This document shows, one piece after another, positions 18,240-26,580 of a stretch of DNA of 64,000 bases; the stretch's first letter is position 1, and each line of letters starts with the position of its first letter. The notes beneath the pieces are model-generated. The model saw only the letters and a list, made by a program, of their open reading frames with translations, did not search any database and was not told where the DNA came from. Position numbers and translations under genes: made by a program. The stretch covers positions 2,107,019-2,171,018 of the forward strand of contig NZ_CP088930.1 in the NCBI RefSeq assembly GCF_027594825.1. Direction: 5' to 3'. This DNA comes from Serratia liquefaciens (lineage in GTDB: Bacteria > Pseudomonadota > Gammaproteobacteria > Enterobacterales > Enterobacteriaceae).

Positions 18240-21200
18240 ATGTTCAGCTTCAAAGTAAAAAAGATAGCCCACGCCATTAATGGAGCGCTAATATTAGGCA
18301 CTTCGTGTTTTTTACCCGGTTTACCTAATGCTTTTGCAGACACGCTGATTGTCACTAACGGCAAGCAAAGTGATGTAGAAAACAAAACATTCGATGGCCT
18401 TATTGCCTTCGGCAAGGATAGTAATATCACAGGGAAAAATATAACTGTACTTACCACTAGTTCAGATTATAAATCTGGGGCAATTGCTACTGGCCAATCG
18501 CATATATCGCTGACAGATGGGAGCATTACCACCCTTGGCAAGATGGGGGGCGGGCTTGTGGCGTCTGGTAACGGCTCGACTATCAGCACCACTGGCACCA
18601 CGCTGGATATCAGAGGAGATGGAACCAAGGGAGCCATGGCTCAGGATGCCGCGATAATAACCCTTAAAGGCGGCAGTATAAAAACCGCGGGTGATATGAG
18701 CAATGGGCTCCATGCATTTGGCGCGGGCAGTTCCGTTAAGGCATCTGATGTCGACATAGCTACAGGCGGAAAAGAAGCCTATGGTGCGGCGGCTTATCAG
18801 GGTGGGAAAAACATCGTCAGCGGCGGGAGTATAAAAACCACTGGGGAGAATAGTCGTGGGGTCTATGTCAGCGATGCCGATTCCTCCATTGAAGTATCCG
18901 ATACCATTATAGAAACAACAGGTCAGGATTCTTATGGTGTGGCGGCATATCAAAGCGGAAAACTTATCATTAACGACAGCACTATAAAAACCGCAGATAT
19001 TAACGGCCACGGTATTGCCGCTACGGATACGGGCTCATCTGCTGAAGTTATCAATACGACCATTGAAACCATCGGGAACAACGCTGTAGGGGCAGTGTCT
19101 CTGAATAATGCCAAAGTCACTCTTCGTGATAGCAGCATAAAAACCGCCGGAGAAGAAGGCGTAGGGTTCCTGGCCAAGAACAATAATGCCGTTATTGAGA
19201 CGTTTAACGTAAATACCGAAACAACCGGCAAAGACTCTTATGGAGCGGCTGCCTATAAAAGCGGTAAGGTTATTATCAATGATGGCACTATAAAAACGTT
19301 CAATACCCGAGGCTACGGGGTAGGTGCGGCGGATGTGGGTTCATCGGTATCTGCGACTAATGCAATCATCGAAACAAAGGGACTCAACTCGGCAGGTGCC
19401 GTAGCTGGTAATAAAGGAGAAGTTACTCTGGTTGGAGGAAGTATCACAACAACCGGCGAAATAGCTCACGGCCTTGGCGTATATAACGGCGGCCAGTTGA
19501 GCGTCACCGGTACTCAAATCCAGACCGAAGGAAGAAATGCCGCTGTTATTTTTGCCAACAGGGACGATCTATCAAATGCTGATGATACCAGCACCGTCAG
19601 TATAACTGATAGCACAATAACGGCCTCTCAGGGTAATATGCTTCATTCAAAAGGGGCTGCAATCGATGTGAATTTCAACAATGTCATTACCCCACGCTCC
19701 GGCAGCGGCCTGCTGATTAACGCCTTTGATGCAGATCCCGGTCAGCATGCCGCTGTCAATTTCACTGCAAAAAACTCCAGCCTCTACGGCAATATCATTG
19801 CCGCCCCAGAAAACGTGGTCTCAGTAAGGCTGGAAGATGCCACCCTTACCGGCGCAGCCAAAAATGCCACTAATATGGCTCTCGACCAAGGCGGAGTATG
19901 GACGGTAACCGATAATTCATCGGTATCACAGTCTGTCAGCAACGCCGGCACCCTTGCCTTCTCTGCCCCGACCGGCGGGCAGTTTAAGACACTCACCACT
20001 CAAAACTACACCGGTAACAATGGCACTCTGATTTTCAATACCCTGCTGGGTGACGATAAGTCGCAAACGGACAGGCTGGTGATCACCGGCAACTCGGCGG
20101 GTAATTCAAACGTTCAGATTAACAAGGCTGGCGGCAACGGCGCACAAACGGTCGAAGGCATCGAGCTGATTTCCGTCGGCGGAAAGTCTGAAGGCATTTT
20201 CACCAAATCAGGGCGTATTGCTGCCGGCGCCTATGATTACGACCTGGTTAAGAAAAACAAAAACTGGTATCTGACCAGCACGCAGGCAAACCCTGTCGAC
20301 CCCGGCATATCGGAAGAAAAACCTGTTATCCCACCTATCGACCCAGGGACGTCGGAACAACCTGTAACACCGGTAGAGCCTGTAATACCGGCGGATCCTT
20401 CAACGCCACTCCTCCCAGTAAATCCTCTGGAACCAGCACGCCCTACCGAGCATATCTTCCGCCCAGAAACAGGCAGCTATGCCACAAATATGCTGGCCGC
20501 CAATACGCTGTTTACTCTCTCGCTGCACGACCGTTTGGGTGAAACCCAGTACACCGACGTGCTTACCGGTGAGAAAAAAGTGACCAGCATGTGGTTACGT
20601 AACCAGGGTGGGCATCAACGCAGCCAGATGGCTGATGGTCAGAACAAGACTCAGGCCAACCGTTATGTGGTGCAGTTGGGCGCAGATATCGCTCAGTGGA
20701 CCAGCGACGGACTCAACCGTTACCACCTCGGTGTGATGTCAGGCTATGCCAACCAGAAAAGCCATACGCACTCATCAGTTACCGGCTATGGCTCACGTGG
20801 GAATATTGATGGTTACTCCACTGGCATTTACGGCACCTGGTATGCGAATGCGGCAAATAAGTCAGGGCTTTATATGGATGGCTGGCTGCAATACCAGTGG
20901 TTTAACAACGAGGTGAATGGCGACAACCTCGACGCCGAGAAATATAAATCCCGTGGATTTACCGCCTCATTAGCCAGCGGTTACAGCTTCCTTCTCGGTG
21001 AAAGCAAGAGCCGCCAGGGAATGATCAGAACCTTCTGGTTACAACCTCAGGCTCAGGTTACCTGGATGGGCGTGAAAGCGAAGGAACATACCGAATCCAA
21101 TGGCACTCGCGTGCAGGGCGACGGACAAAACAACATCCGCACCCGCCTTGGTGTCAAGGCGTACATTAAAGGGCACAGCGCTATCGACGAAGGTAAGGAT

Positions 21201-21437
21201 CGGACATTCCAACCCTTTGTTGAAGCCAGCTGGCTCCACAACAGTAAAAACTTCGGCGTGACCCTGGATGACACCAGAGTCTCAATGGCTGGCACTCGCC
21301 AGATCGGCGAAATAAAAACGGGTGTGGAAGGGCAACTCGGTAACAATCTGAATCTGTGGGCAAACATTGGGCAACAAATGGGGGATAAAGGCTACAGCGA
21401 CACCCAGGCTGCGCTTGGCGTGAAATATCTTTTCTAA
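18240..21437 (+). CDS. Pertactin-type autotransporter (type Va secretion)
   Basis: A 1065-residue autotransporter. A signal peptide (about residues 1-34, ending PNAFA) precedes a beta-helical passenger. The passenger contains related segments of about 51 residues, visible as recurring (D/A)SYGxAAYxSGKxIIND and IKTxG motifs between about residues 175 and 400. A Pro-rich linker (about 684-740) resembles the pertactin linker. The C-terminal barrel (about 741-1065) includes RPETGSYATNMLAANTLF, LHDRLGETQYTD, SMWLRNQGGH and a final Phe for barrel assembly. No protease catalytic triad or RGD motif is seen in the passenger, so adhesion or aggregation is the likelier role. Lower GC than the backbone, an AT-rich upstream region and location beside tRNA-Phe point to acquisition by transfer. 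Confidence 0.93.
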   Translation: MFSFKVKKIAHAINGALILGTSCFLPGLPNAFADTLIVTNGKQSDVENKTFDGLIAFGKDSNITGKNITVLTTSSDYKSGAIATGQSHISLTDGSITTLGKMGGGLVASGNGSTISTTGTTLDIRGDGTKGAMAQDAAIITLKGGSIKTAGDMSNGLHAFGAGSSVKASDVDIATGGKEAYGAAAYQGGKNIVSGGSIKTTGENSRGVYVSDADSSIEVSDTIIETTGQDSYGVAAYQSGKLIINDSTIKTADINGHGIAATDTGSSAEVINTTIETIGNNAVGAVSLNNAKVTLRDSSIKTAGEEGVGFLAKNNNAVIETFNVNTETTGKDSYGAAAYKSGKVIINDGTIKTFNTRGYGVGAADVGSSVSATNAIIETKGLNSAGAVAGNKGEVTLVGGSITTTGEIAHGLGVYNGGQLSVTGTQIQTEGRNAAVIFANRDDLSNADDTSTVSITDSTITASQGNMLHSKGAAIDVNFNNVITPRSGSGLLINAFDADPGQHAAVNFTAKNSSLYGNIIAAPENVVSVRLEDATLTGAAKNATNMALDQGGVWTVTDNSSVSQSVSNAGTLAFSAPTGGQFKTLTTQNYTGNNGTLIFNTLLGDDKSQTDRLVITGNSAGNSNVQINKAGGNGAQTVEGIELISVGGKSEGIFTKSGRIAAGAYDYDLVKKNKNWYLTSTQANPVDPGISEEKPVIPPIDPGTSEQPVTPVEPVIPADPSTPLLPVNPLEPARPTEHIFRPETGSYATNMLAANTLFTLSLHDRLGETQYTDVLTGEKKVTSMWLRNQGGHQRSQMADGQNKTQANRYVVQLGADIAQWTSDGLNRYHLGVMSGYANQKSHTHSSVTGYGSRGNIDGYSTGIYGTWYANAANKSGLYMDGWLQYQWFNNEVNGDNLDAEKYKSRGFTASLASGYSFLLGESKSRQGMIRTFWLQPQAQVTWMGVKAKEHTESNGTRVQGDGQNNIRTRLGVKAYIKGHSAIDEGKDRTFQPFVEASWLHNSKNFGVTLDDTRVSMAGTRQIGEIKTGVEGQLGNNLNLWANIGQQMGDKGYSDTQAALGVKYLF

Positions 21438-21459
21438 AATGCACTTTTGACTGATGTCA

Positions 21460-21510
21460 GCGTTGGCCGGGGGCATAACTCCTTAAAGGATATTTTCCCT
21501 CGGCCAGCGC
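21460..21510. terminator. Long stem-loop after the autotransporter gene
   Basis: GCGTTGGCCG (21460-21469) pairs with CGGCCAGCGC (21501-21510), with one G-T wobble, around a loop of about 30 bases. There is no T-tract, so it may be a structural or rho-assisted 3' end rather than a classical terminator. Confidence 0.4.
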
Positions 21511-21656
21511 CTCTCGTTGCAGGATAATCGTACAACCCACCGCTAACGCCGGCCGTCCAAGGTCGGTTTCCTATGCAAAGATAGGGTCGAAAGACAGGTT
21601 TTTTGCTTTCCGGCATAAATGCTAATATCGCCTTTTCTCGATAAACAGAATCCAGC

Positions 21657-22577
21657 ATGCCATCGTCTTATCGTCGCTTTCTAACCCTTGTTATCGCACT
21701 GATTATCGGCGTTGCCACCCCAGTGCTGGTACAGGCCAGGCCCGATCTGGAACGTACCATTGGCGCTACCGTTGCCGATAGCCCATCACCTGATTATCAA
21801 TTCAGCGATCTGCGGCTCACTTCCGCAGACGGCCAGCGTCGTTACCGTATCCGCATAGCGCAGCCACGCATTGCCCCACCGTCTACCGGCTATCCGGTGA
21901 TCTACTTTCTGGACGGTAACGCGGTATTAATGGAGCTGAATGCCCATTTGCTGGCTCAGCTTGCCGTACAAAAACAGCCGCCGGTGCTGGTGCTGCTCAG
22001 CTATGACAACGATCTGCGCATCGACTCCAGGGGCCGCAGTTACGACTACACGCCGGCTTCGCAGCAGGATGCTGGAAAGCAGCCCAATGGCGGCGCGGAC
22101 GCTTTCCTGAAACTGATCGAAACCCAGGTGAAACCTGCCGTTGCCGCTAAGGTTACTGTTAACCCGCAGCAACAAACGCTGTGGGGTCACTCTTACGGCG
22201 GCCTCTTCGTCTTGCATACTTTGTTAACTCAGCCAGCCGCATTCCAGAATTACATCGCCGTAGAACCTTCGCTGTGGTGGGGGAAAGGGTTTATCCTGCA
22301 AGAAGCACAGCGGGTTATTGACCGACATCCGCCTTTGTCTGCCCATCTGCAGCTGTGGATCGGCGGAGCGGAAAAAATGCGTGAAGCACCGCCGATTATC
22401 AGGCAGAGTCAGTTACCCGCAGACGCGGCTCAGAGCCTGACCAAACGGCTGGCAACTCTCGACGGGCTTAAGGTTGACTACCGGGAGTGGCCTGGCCTGG
22501 ACCATGGGGCTATGCTCAGCGCAGCCATAAAGCCAGCTTTGGAAGGCATAGCCAAAGACAATGCTGCAGGTCAATAA
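21657..22577 (+). CDS. IroE-like periplasmic alpha/beta hydrolase (putative siderophore esterase)
   Basis: A 306-residue exported alpha/beta hydrolase of the esterase D-type family (PF00756 group) that includes Fes, IroE and similar enzymes. A signal peptide with a long hydrophobic segment (residues about 8-27, ending VLVQA) leads to the mature protein. The nucleophile is in LWGHSYGGLFVLHTLL (Ser in GHSYGG). The acid is probably in the region around IGGAEK, and the catalytic His is in WPGLDHGAMLSAA. In IroE-type enzymes the substrate is a cyclic catecholate siderophore; that substrate is inference here, as no siderophore cluster is nearby and no Fur box is obvious. FecA/FecB-like and ExbBD genes occur elsewhere in the window. 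Confidence 0.82.
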   Translation: MPSSYRRFLTLVIALIIGVATPVLVQARPDLERTIGATVADSPSPDYQFSDLRLTSADGQRRYRIRIAQPRIAPPSTGYPVIYFLDGNAVLMELNAHLLAQLAVQKQPPVLVLLSYDNDLRIDSRGRSYDYTPASQQDAGKQPNGGADAFLKLIETQVKPAVAAKVTVNPQQQTLWGHSYGGLFVLHTLLTQPAAFQNYIAVEPSLWWGKGFILQEAQRVIDRHPPLSAHLQLWIGGAEKMREAPPIIRQSQLPADAAQSLTKRLATLDGLKVDYREWPGLDHGAMLSAAIKPALEGIAKDNAAGQ

Positions 22578-22914
22578 CGTGCTGAGGTTGGGGGAATGCG
22601 AAACGCGGCGGCTCCCCTTTGGCAAGTTAGCTTGCTCTACCGGTGGAGCCTGAATAACTAATGTATTCCCTGGATGGGGCCCTGGTGAGGCACAATAGGA
22701 ATAGATTGACTGAGCAGGACCAAAGGCTATTTATTACCGCGTATTACGTTATTTTCTGGCCCTGTCGCAGCTAATATAAACGCTTGAGCACATCACGGGA
22801 ACGGGTGAAAACCACCCTTGTAATACATTATGAAAAGTGATAGTTAAACCGGTTGGGGCAGCCTCAGTTTGATTGCACTGCCAAATAATTATCACAGGGA
22901 ATTATATTATAACG
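22578..22914. other. Non-coding interval between esterase and GNAT genes
   Basis: About 340 bases. No frame with a credible ribosome-binding site and no strong hairpin with a T-tract was found. The last 60 bases before the GNAT gene are AT-rich and probably hold its promoter. Confidence 0.5.
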
Positions 22915-23325
22915 ATGAATATCAATATTACCGACCAGCCAAATCCGAAAGACGAAGAGTTTGTGATTGACAGTCTTTGGGCCCATAACGCCAAAATCGA
23001 GCCCGTGGACATCCACCCTTTATTCCTGACCGTGACCGATGACGAAGGCGCAATCGTCGCCGGCCTGGTAGCCAGAACCTGGTGGGGCGGGCTTGAAGTG
23101 CAGTATCTTTGGGTCAGCGATCAATACCGTAAAAGCGGTTACGGCCGTCAACTGATGGTACAGGCCGAAGAAGAAGCCAAGAAACGCGGTTGCCACATGG
23201 CTTATGTCGATACTTTCGATTTTCAGGCCCGAGGCTTTTATGAAAAATTGGGCTATCAGGTTTACGGCAACTTAGGCGACTATGCCAAACAGCATACGCG
23301 TCACTACCTGGCGAAAAAGATTTAA
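22915..23325 (+). CDS. GNAT family N-acetyltransferase
   Basis: A 136-residue acetyltransferase of the GNAT superfamily. The acetyl-CoA pyrophosphate loop is in VSDQYRKSGYGRQLMVQAEEEAKKRG (the R/Q-x-x-G-x-G/A pattern). The preceding strand VQYLWV and the C-terminal DTFDFQARGFYEKLGYQVYG motif are typical of the fold. The acceptor substrate cannot be read from the sequence. The ATG at 22915 starts MNINITDQ; a longer frame from 22873 runs through AT-rich leader and is less likely. The next gene, a LuxR-type regulator, begins 25 bases downstream, so the two probably share a transcript together with the NCS1 permease. Confidence 0.87.
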   Translation: MNINITDQPNPKDEEFVIDSLWAHNAKIEPVDIHPLFLTVTDDEGAIVAGLVARTWWGGLEVQYLWVSDQYRKSGYGRQLMVQAEEEAKKRGCHMAYVDTFDFQARGFYEKLGYQVYGNLGDYAKQHTRHYLAKKI

Positions 23326-23350
23326 CCCAATTTCAGTCGGTGAGGTCAGA

Positions 23351-24040
23351 ATGGATTCGCCCGATAAAAGTAATGAATTCTATTTGAAAGGCCTGATTGC
23401 CATGATGGAGCACTTAAGTGAGCCCTGGGGCATTAAGGACCTGGCATCCCGTCATCTTTACATGAACCGGGCCGCCTACCTCTATACCAACACGCCATTG
23501 AGCTTTGATATAGCCGGTAAGCGAGACGACGAGTTCCCCGCCGACTGGGCCGAATCTGCGGCCGATTTTGTAGAACATGACAAAATGACCGAAATCTCGC
23601 GAGATCGGGTTGCCGTAATAGAAACGCATTATTGGTACGGGAAAGACAGCCTGACGCCGTTTATCAGCGAAAAACTGCCTATCTACAACGATAAGAAAGA
23701 AGTCTTCGGGGTAATGTGGAATGCCAAACCGCTTAACACCTTATCCCCGCTTAATTATATCAACCATCAAAAACCCAGCGTACTGACTACCGAAACCAAC
23801 AGCACCATTTTTACCCGGGCTGAGCTTGACGTTATATTTTTAATGCTGCAACGGCTGTCGGTGAAAGAAATCGCCAAAATATATAATATCAGCAATAAGA
23901 CCATAGAAAATAGAATATATAACATTTATCAGAAATCTGATGTCCACACACAGCAGCAGTTTGAGGAGTTTTGCAAATATGCGCGGCTGGACAGCTACAT
24001 TCCCGATCGCCTGATAGCTAAAGGCATCCAGTTTATTTAA
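23351..24040 (+). CDS. PAS-like sensor / LuxR-type HTH regulator
   Basis: A 229-residue regulator. The N-terminal half (about residues 1-140) looks like a PAS-type ligand domain, with the pattern WGIKDLASRHLYMNRAAYLYTNTP, a later KMTEISRDRVAVIETHYWYG segment and LPIYNDKKEVFGVMWNAKPL. The C-terminal LuxR-type helix-turn-helix is TRAELDVIFLMLQRLSVKEIAKIYNISNKTIENRIYNIYQKSDV. There is no receiver domain or autoinducer-domain signature, so it is a one-component regulator with an unknown ligand. The ATG at 23351 follows TGAGGTC. It lies between the GNAT gene and the NCS1 permease gene, and the permease begins 20 bases later, so it may control the uptake or use of the permease substrate. Confidence 0.85.
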   Translation: MDSPDKSNEFYLKGLIAMMEHLSEPWGIKDLASRHLYMNRAAYLYTNTPLSFDIAGKRDDEFPADWAESAADFVEHDKMTEISRDRVAVIETHYWYGKDSLTPFISEKLPIYNDKKEVFGVMWNAKPLNTLSPLNYINHQKPSVLTTETNSTIFTRAELDVIFLMLQRLSVKEIAKIYNISNKTIENRIYNIYQKSDVHTQQQFEEFCKYARLDSYIPDRLIAKGIQFI

Positions 24041-24060
24041 ATAGCAAGGAATACCTCACC

Positions 24061-25356
24061 GTGATCAAAATCGAAGACTACCCGTTAACCCGGGTACCTC
24101 AGGATAAAAGAGTCTCGTTTCTAAGCGTGGCCATAGTGCATATGGGCATGTTGACCGCACTGGATCAGTTTATGCTGGGTGCCGTATTGGGCCATTCCAT
24201 GACGCTGCTCGATGCATTTACCGCCATTTTCATCGGCAGCCTGATTTTTGGCGTAGTGACCTATGGCCTTGGCCTGGCGGGCATGCGTGAAGGGATCTCC
24301 GGCAGCCTGCTGGCCCGTTGGTGCGGCTTTGGTCGGCTGGGCTCGGTGTTGATCGGGGTGGTGGTCGCCGTCAGCCTGCTGGGCTGGTTTGGCATTCAAA
24401 ACGCCATCTTCGCCAAGTCGCTGGATTTTGCTCTGGGGAACAAGCTGGGCTTTGGCCTGGCGGCCGGCCTGTCCGGCACCCTGCTGACCATTCTGGTGGC
24501 CTTCGGCTTCAAAGCGCTGCGCATCGCCGCCAGGATTGCGGTACCGATGTTTATTATGCTGGTGGCCTATATCTCCATCATCACCCTCACCGGCCACAAT
24601 CTGCCTGAAATTATTCAATTGGTACCGCCGGGTGAACCTCTGTCGATCAGCGCCGGTATCACTATCGTGGTCGGGGGTGCGATTGTCGCCAGCCTGATGA
24701 CCCCCGATTTGACGCGCTACTCCAAGAACGGCAAGCATGTTTTCGGCGTAACCATTTTTACCATTATTGCCGGGGAATTCGTGGTTAACGGCCTGGCGAT
24801 ACTGATCGCCAAAACCTTGGGCACGGCGGATGTGGTCACCATCATGTCACAGGTCGCCGGTGGCGCAGGCCTGCTGGTGGTGGTGTTCTCCACCCTCAGG
24901 GTTAACGACCTAAACCTGTATTCCTCCTCGCTCGGCATCGTTAACGCCGTCGAAGGCATGACGGGCAAAAGACTGAAGTACACCGCCACCACGTTGGTGA
25001 TCGGCGTACTGGGCACCACGCTGTCGGTGCTGGGGATCCTGGACCGCTTCGTCGACTTCCTGACGGTGCTTGGCGTGGTGTTCCCGCCGATTATCGGCGT
25101 CATGCTGGTGGATTATTATCTGCTGCGCACCCACCGTAAAATTCTCGACGAGAGCCGCCGGGAAGGGAAATTGCCGGACCAGACGCCGACCATCGGCTGG
25201 GCGGCGATCATTGCCAGCATCGTCGGCAGCATCGTCGGGTTGGTAACCGAGTGGGGCGTGCCGACCATCAACTCACTGCTGGCCGCCAGCCTGTTATATT
25301 GGGTGTTCAAGTTGGCCATGAGCCGTTCCCAGAAGCCGGCGCAGGCGCAAAGCTGA
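24061..25356 (+). CDS. NCS1 family nucleobase permease (CodB-like)
   Basis: A 431-residue inner-membrane transporter of the nucleobase:cation symporter-1 family, which carries cytosine, purines, hydantoins or related compounds. About twelve hydrophobic helices are visible. Family signatures include the early segment LTRVPQDKRVSFLSVAIVHMG, the GMREGISGSLLARWCGFGRLGS turn, LGWFGIQNAIFAKSL, the conserved MTPDLTRYSKNGKHVF motif and FLTVLGVVFPPIIGVMLVDYYLL. CodB is the nearest familiar relative, but codA (cytosine deaminase) is absent, so the substrate is open. The start codon is GTG, 20 bases after the LuxR gene. No T-tract terminator is seen, only a hairpin at 25461-25477. Confidence 0.88.
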   Translation: MIKIEDYPLTRVPQDKRVSFLSVAIVHMGMLTALDQFMLGAVLGHSMTLLDAFTAIFIGSLIFGVVTYGLGLAGMREGISGSLLARWCGFGRLGSVLIGVVVAVSLLGWFGIQNAIFAKSLDFALGNKLGFGLAAGLSGTLLTILVAFGFKALRIAARIAVPMFIMLVAYISIITLTGHNLPEIIQLVPPGEPLSISAGITIVVGGAIVASLMTPDLTRYSKNGKHVFGVTIFTIIAGEFVVNGLAILIAKTLGTADVVTIMSQVAGGAGLLVVVFSTLRVNDLNLYSSSLGIVNAVEGMTGKRLKYTATTLVIGVLGTTLSVLGILDRFVDFLTVLGVVFPPIIGVMLVDYYLLRTHRKILDESRREGKLPDQTPTIGWAAIIASIVGSIVGLVTEWGVPTINSLLAASLLYWVFKLAMSRSQKPAQAQS

Positions 25357-25709
25357 TTGATATCCCTGCTCTCCCGCTCTGGGAAGTGGGGATAATCGGA
25401 ACATGAAGGGTGTTCGGTGATATTGCCGCAGCCTCTTTTAGGCGCAACAAATTGATATCGGTCGGCTAAAAGCCGACTGGCATCAATACGAAAGCGGTTT
25501 TTTTACTGCGGTGCTAAAACTGAAGACGTAGTGGGGATCCCTGGTGTCGGTAGCTAAAACATCCTTTAATACCCAGAGAATGGAAACGCCTCCCTCCCTG
25601 AGCTTTTTATTATAGAAGTTGTCAGACAATCGTTAATTAACCGTTTTGACCGTCAAGAAACACTTCAGTGTGGATGAACAGTAGCTCACGCAAACCACCG
25701 CGGTCAACA
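25357..25709. other. Non-coding interval after the NCS1 permease
   Basis: About 350 bases without a gene. GTCGGCT-aaa-AGCCGAC (25461-25477) forms a 7-bp stem, and TTGAT and ATCAA further out extend it. It may end the permease transcript, though the T-run (GGTTTTTTTAC) comes only about 20 bases later. Confidence 0.5.
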
Positions 25710-25748
25710 CAAAAGTAGACACAAAACCCACTTTTGTGTCCACTTTTG
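25710..25748. repeat. Near-perfect 17-bp inverted repeat
   Basis: CAAAAGTAGACACAAAA (25710-25726) and TTTTGTGTCCACTTTTG (25732-25748) pair over 17 bases with one mismatch around a 5-base loop. There is no gene within 200 bases on either side. It could be a transposon or integrase end, a remnant of one, or a transcription stop for both directions. No transposase is near. Confidence 0.75.
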
Positions 25749-25820
25749 AAGTGTTCTTCGTCTAAGCAATTGATTTATATTTAATTACTTTAATTTCACA
25801 TTTATCTCATCATGATAAAA

Positions 25821-25839
25821 GCATCATTTGGCATGATGC
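25821..25839. promoter_or_regulatory. Candidate operator of the XRE regulator
   Basis: GCATCAT (25821-25827) and ATGATGC (25833-25839) form a perfect 7-bp inverted repeat with a 5-base spacer, and a further CATGAT lies just upstream. A TATAAA -10-like hexamer follows at 25846-25851, about 115 bases before the XRE gene. This is a typical position for autoregulation by the HTH protein, but binding is inference. Confidence 0.45.
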
Positions 25840-25965
25840 ATGACGTATAAAAACCCATTTTCAATGATTAATCAGCCGGTTACCCCCAGCTTCTCAGCGT
25901 CAGTTCTGGACAATGTTGGCGCGTGCGATATAGTAATGCCGGCCAGAATATTGTAAGGAATGCTT

Positions 25966-26580
25966 ATGAAGACCACTAACGCGCAGCGCAAAATCAACAT
26001 CATTAAGAATATTGAATATCTGATGCGCACCCGGGGCGAAACTAAAGCATCCTTCTCTAACCGCACAGGCCTGACGCGTACCACCATCTATAAAATTCTC
26101 GACGGCCGGGTCAACAACGTGCAACAGGCCACCGTCAACCGGATTTCAGATTTCTTTGGCGTTTCCTGTGAAGAGATCGAAGATTATGATCTGGCAAAAC
26201 TGGAACTGCTGAACGAAACGCTTTCTACCGAAGGCAATAAAAACCCTTCCGCAGTCCCCGTAATTCCTCAGTCGCGTTTTTTAGCGGTTGCCGGTTGGAA
26301 AGTCGGCCAACTGGTGACGGAGTTTCCTTTGACTTATTTCTTCGGGGATGAGTCAAATATGGTAGCAATGAAAATAGAGACCGAAATAAAAGGTTCATTT
26401 ATTCCAGGCGAGGTCATTATTATAAAACGCCCGCCGGTGCTGGTTTGCGATTCGCCTTTATTGTATCACTCGGGAAAAAACGGCTTCTTTGTGGTTAACG
26501 ACAAAGAAGATTACTGCATGGAAAAAAATCATCAGGATACCGTGCAATTCCTGGGTTATATCTTTGGAGAACGGCTATAA
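25966..26580 (+). CDS. XRE-family HTH transcriptional regulator
   Basis: A 204-residue regulator. The N-terminal Cro/C1-type helix-turn-helix covers about residues 10-65 (RGETKASFSNRTGLTRTTIYKILDGRVNNVQQATVNRISDFFG). The C-terminal half (about 100-204) has a beta-rich region, SFIPGEVIIIKRPPVL to VQFLGYIFGERL, that resembles the S24/LexA-like sensor fold, but the Ser-Lys cleavage dyad is not evident. The ATG at 25966 has AAGGA six bases upstream; the ATG at 25960 overlaps that site and is less likely. The stop is immediately followed by the ATG of the queuosine-precursor transporter. It therefore probably regulates the transporter-queF operon. Confidence 0.88.
   Translation: MKTTNAQRKINIIKNIEYLMRTRGETKASFSNRTGLTRTTIYKILDGRVNNVQQATVNRISDFFGVSCEEIEDYDLAKLELLNETLSTEGNKNPSAVPVIPQSRFLAVAGWKVGQLVTEFPLTYFFGDESNMVAMKIETEIKGSFIPGEVIIIKRPPVLVCDSPLLYHSGKNGFFVVNDKEDYCMEKNHQDTVQFLGYIFGERL

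Noticed and set aside
25710..25748. Insertion sequence
   Set aside because: Only an inverted repeat is present, with no transposase frame and no target-site duplication.
25800..25965. preQ1 riboswitch in front of the XRE-transporter-queF operon
   Set aside because: The expected hairpin followed by an A-rich tail that pairs with the loop was not found. The only clear symmetry is the GCATCAT/ATGATGC repeat, better explained as an operator.
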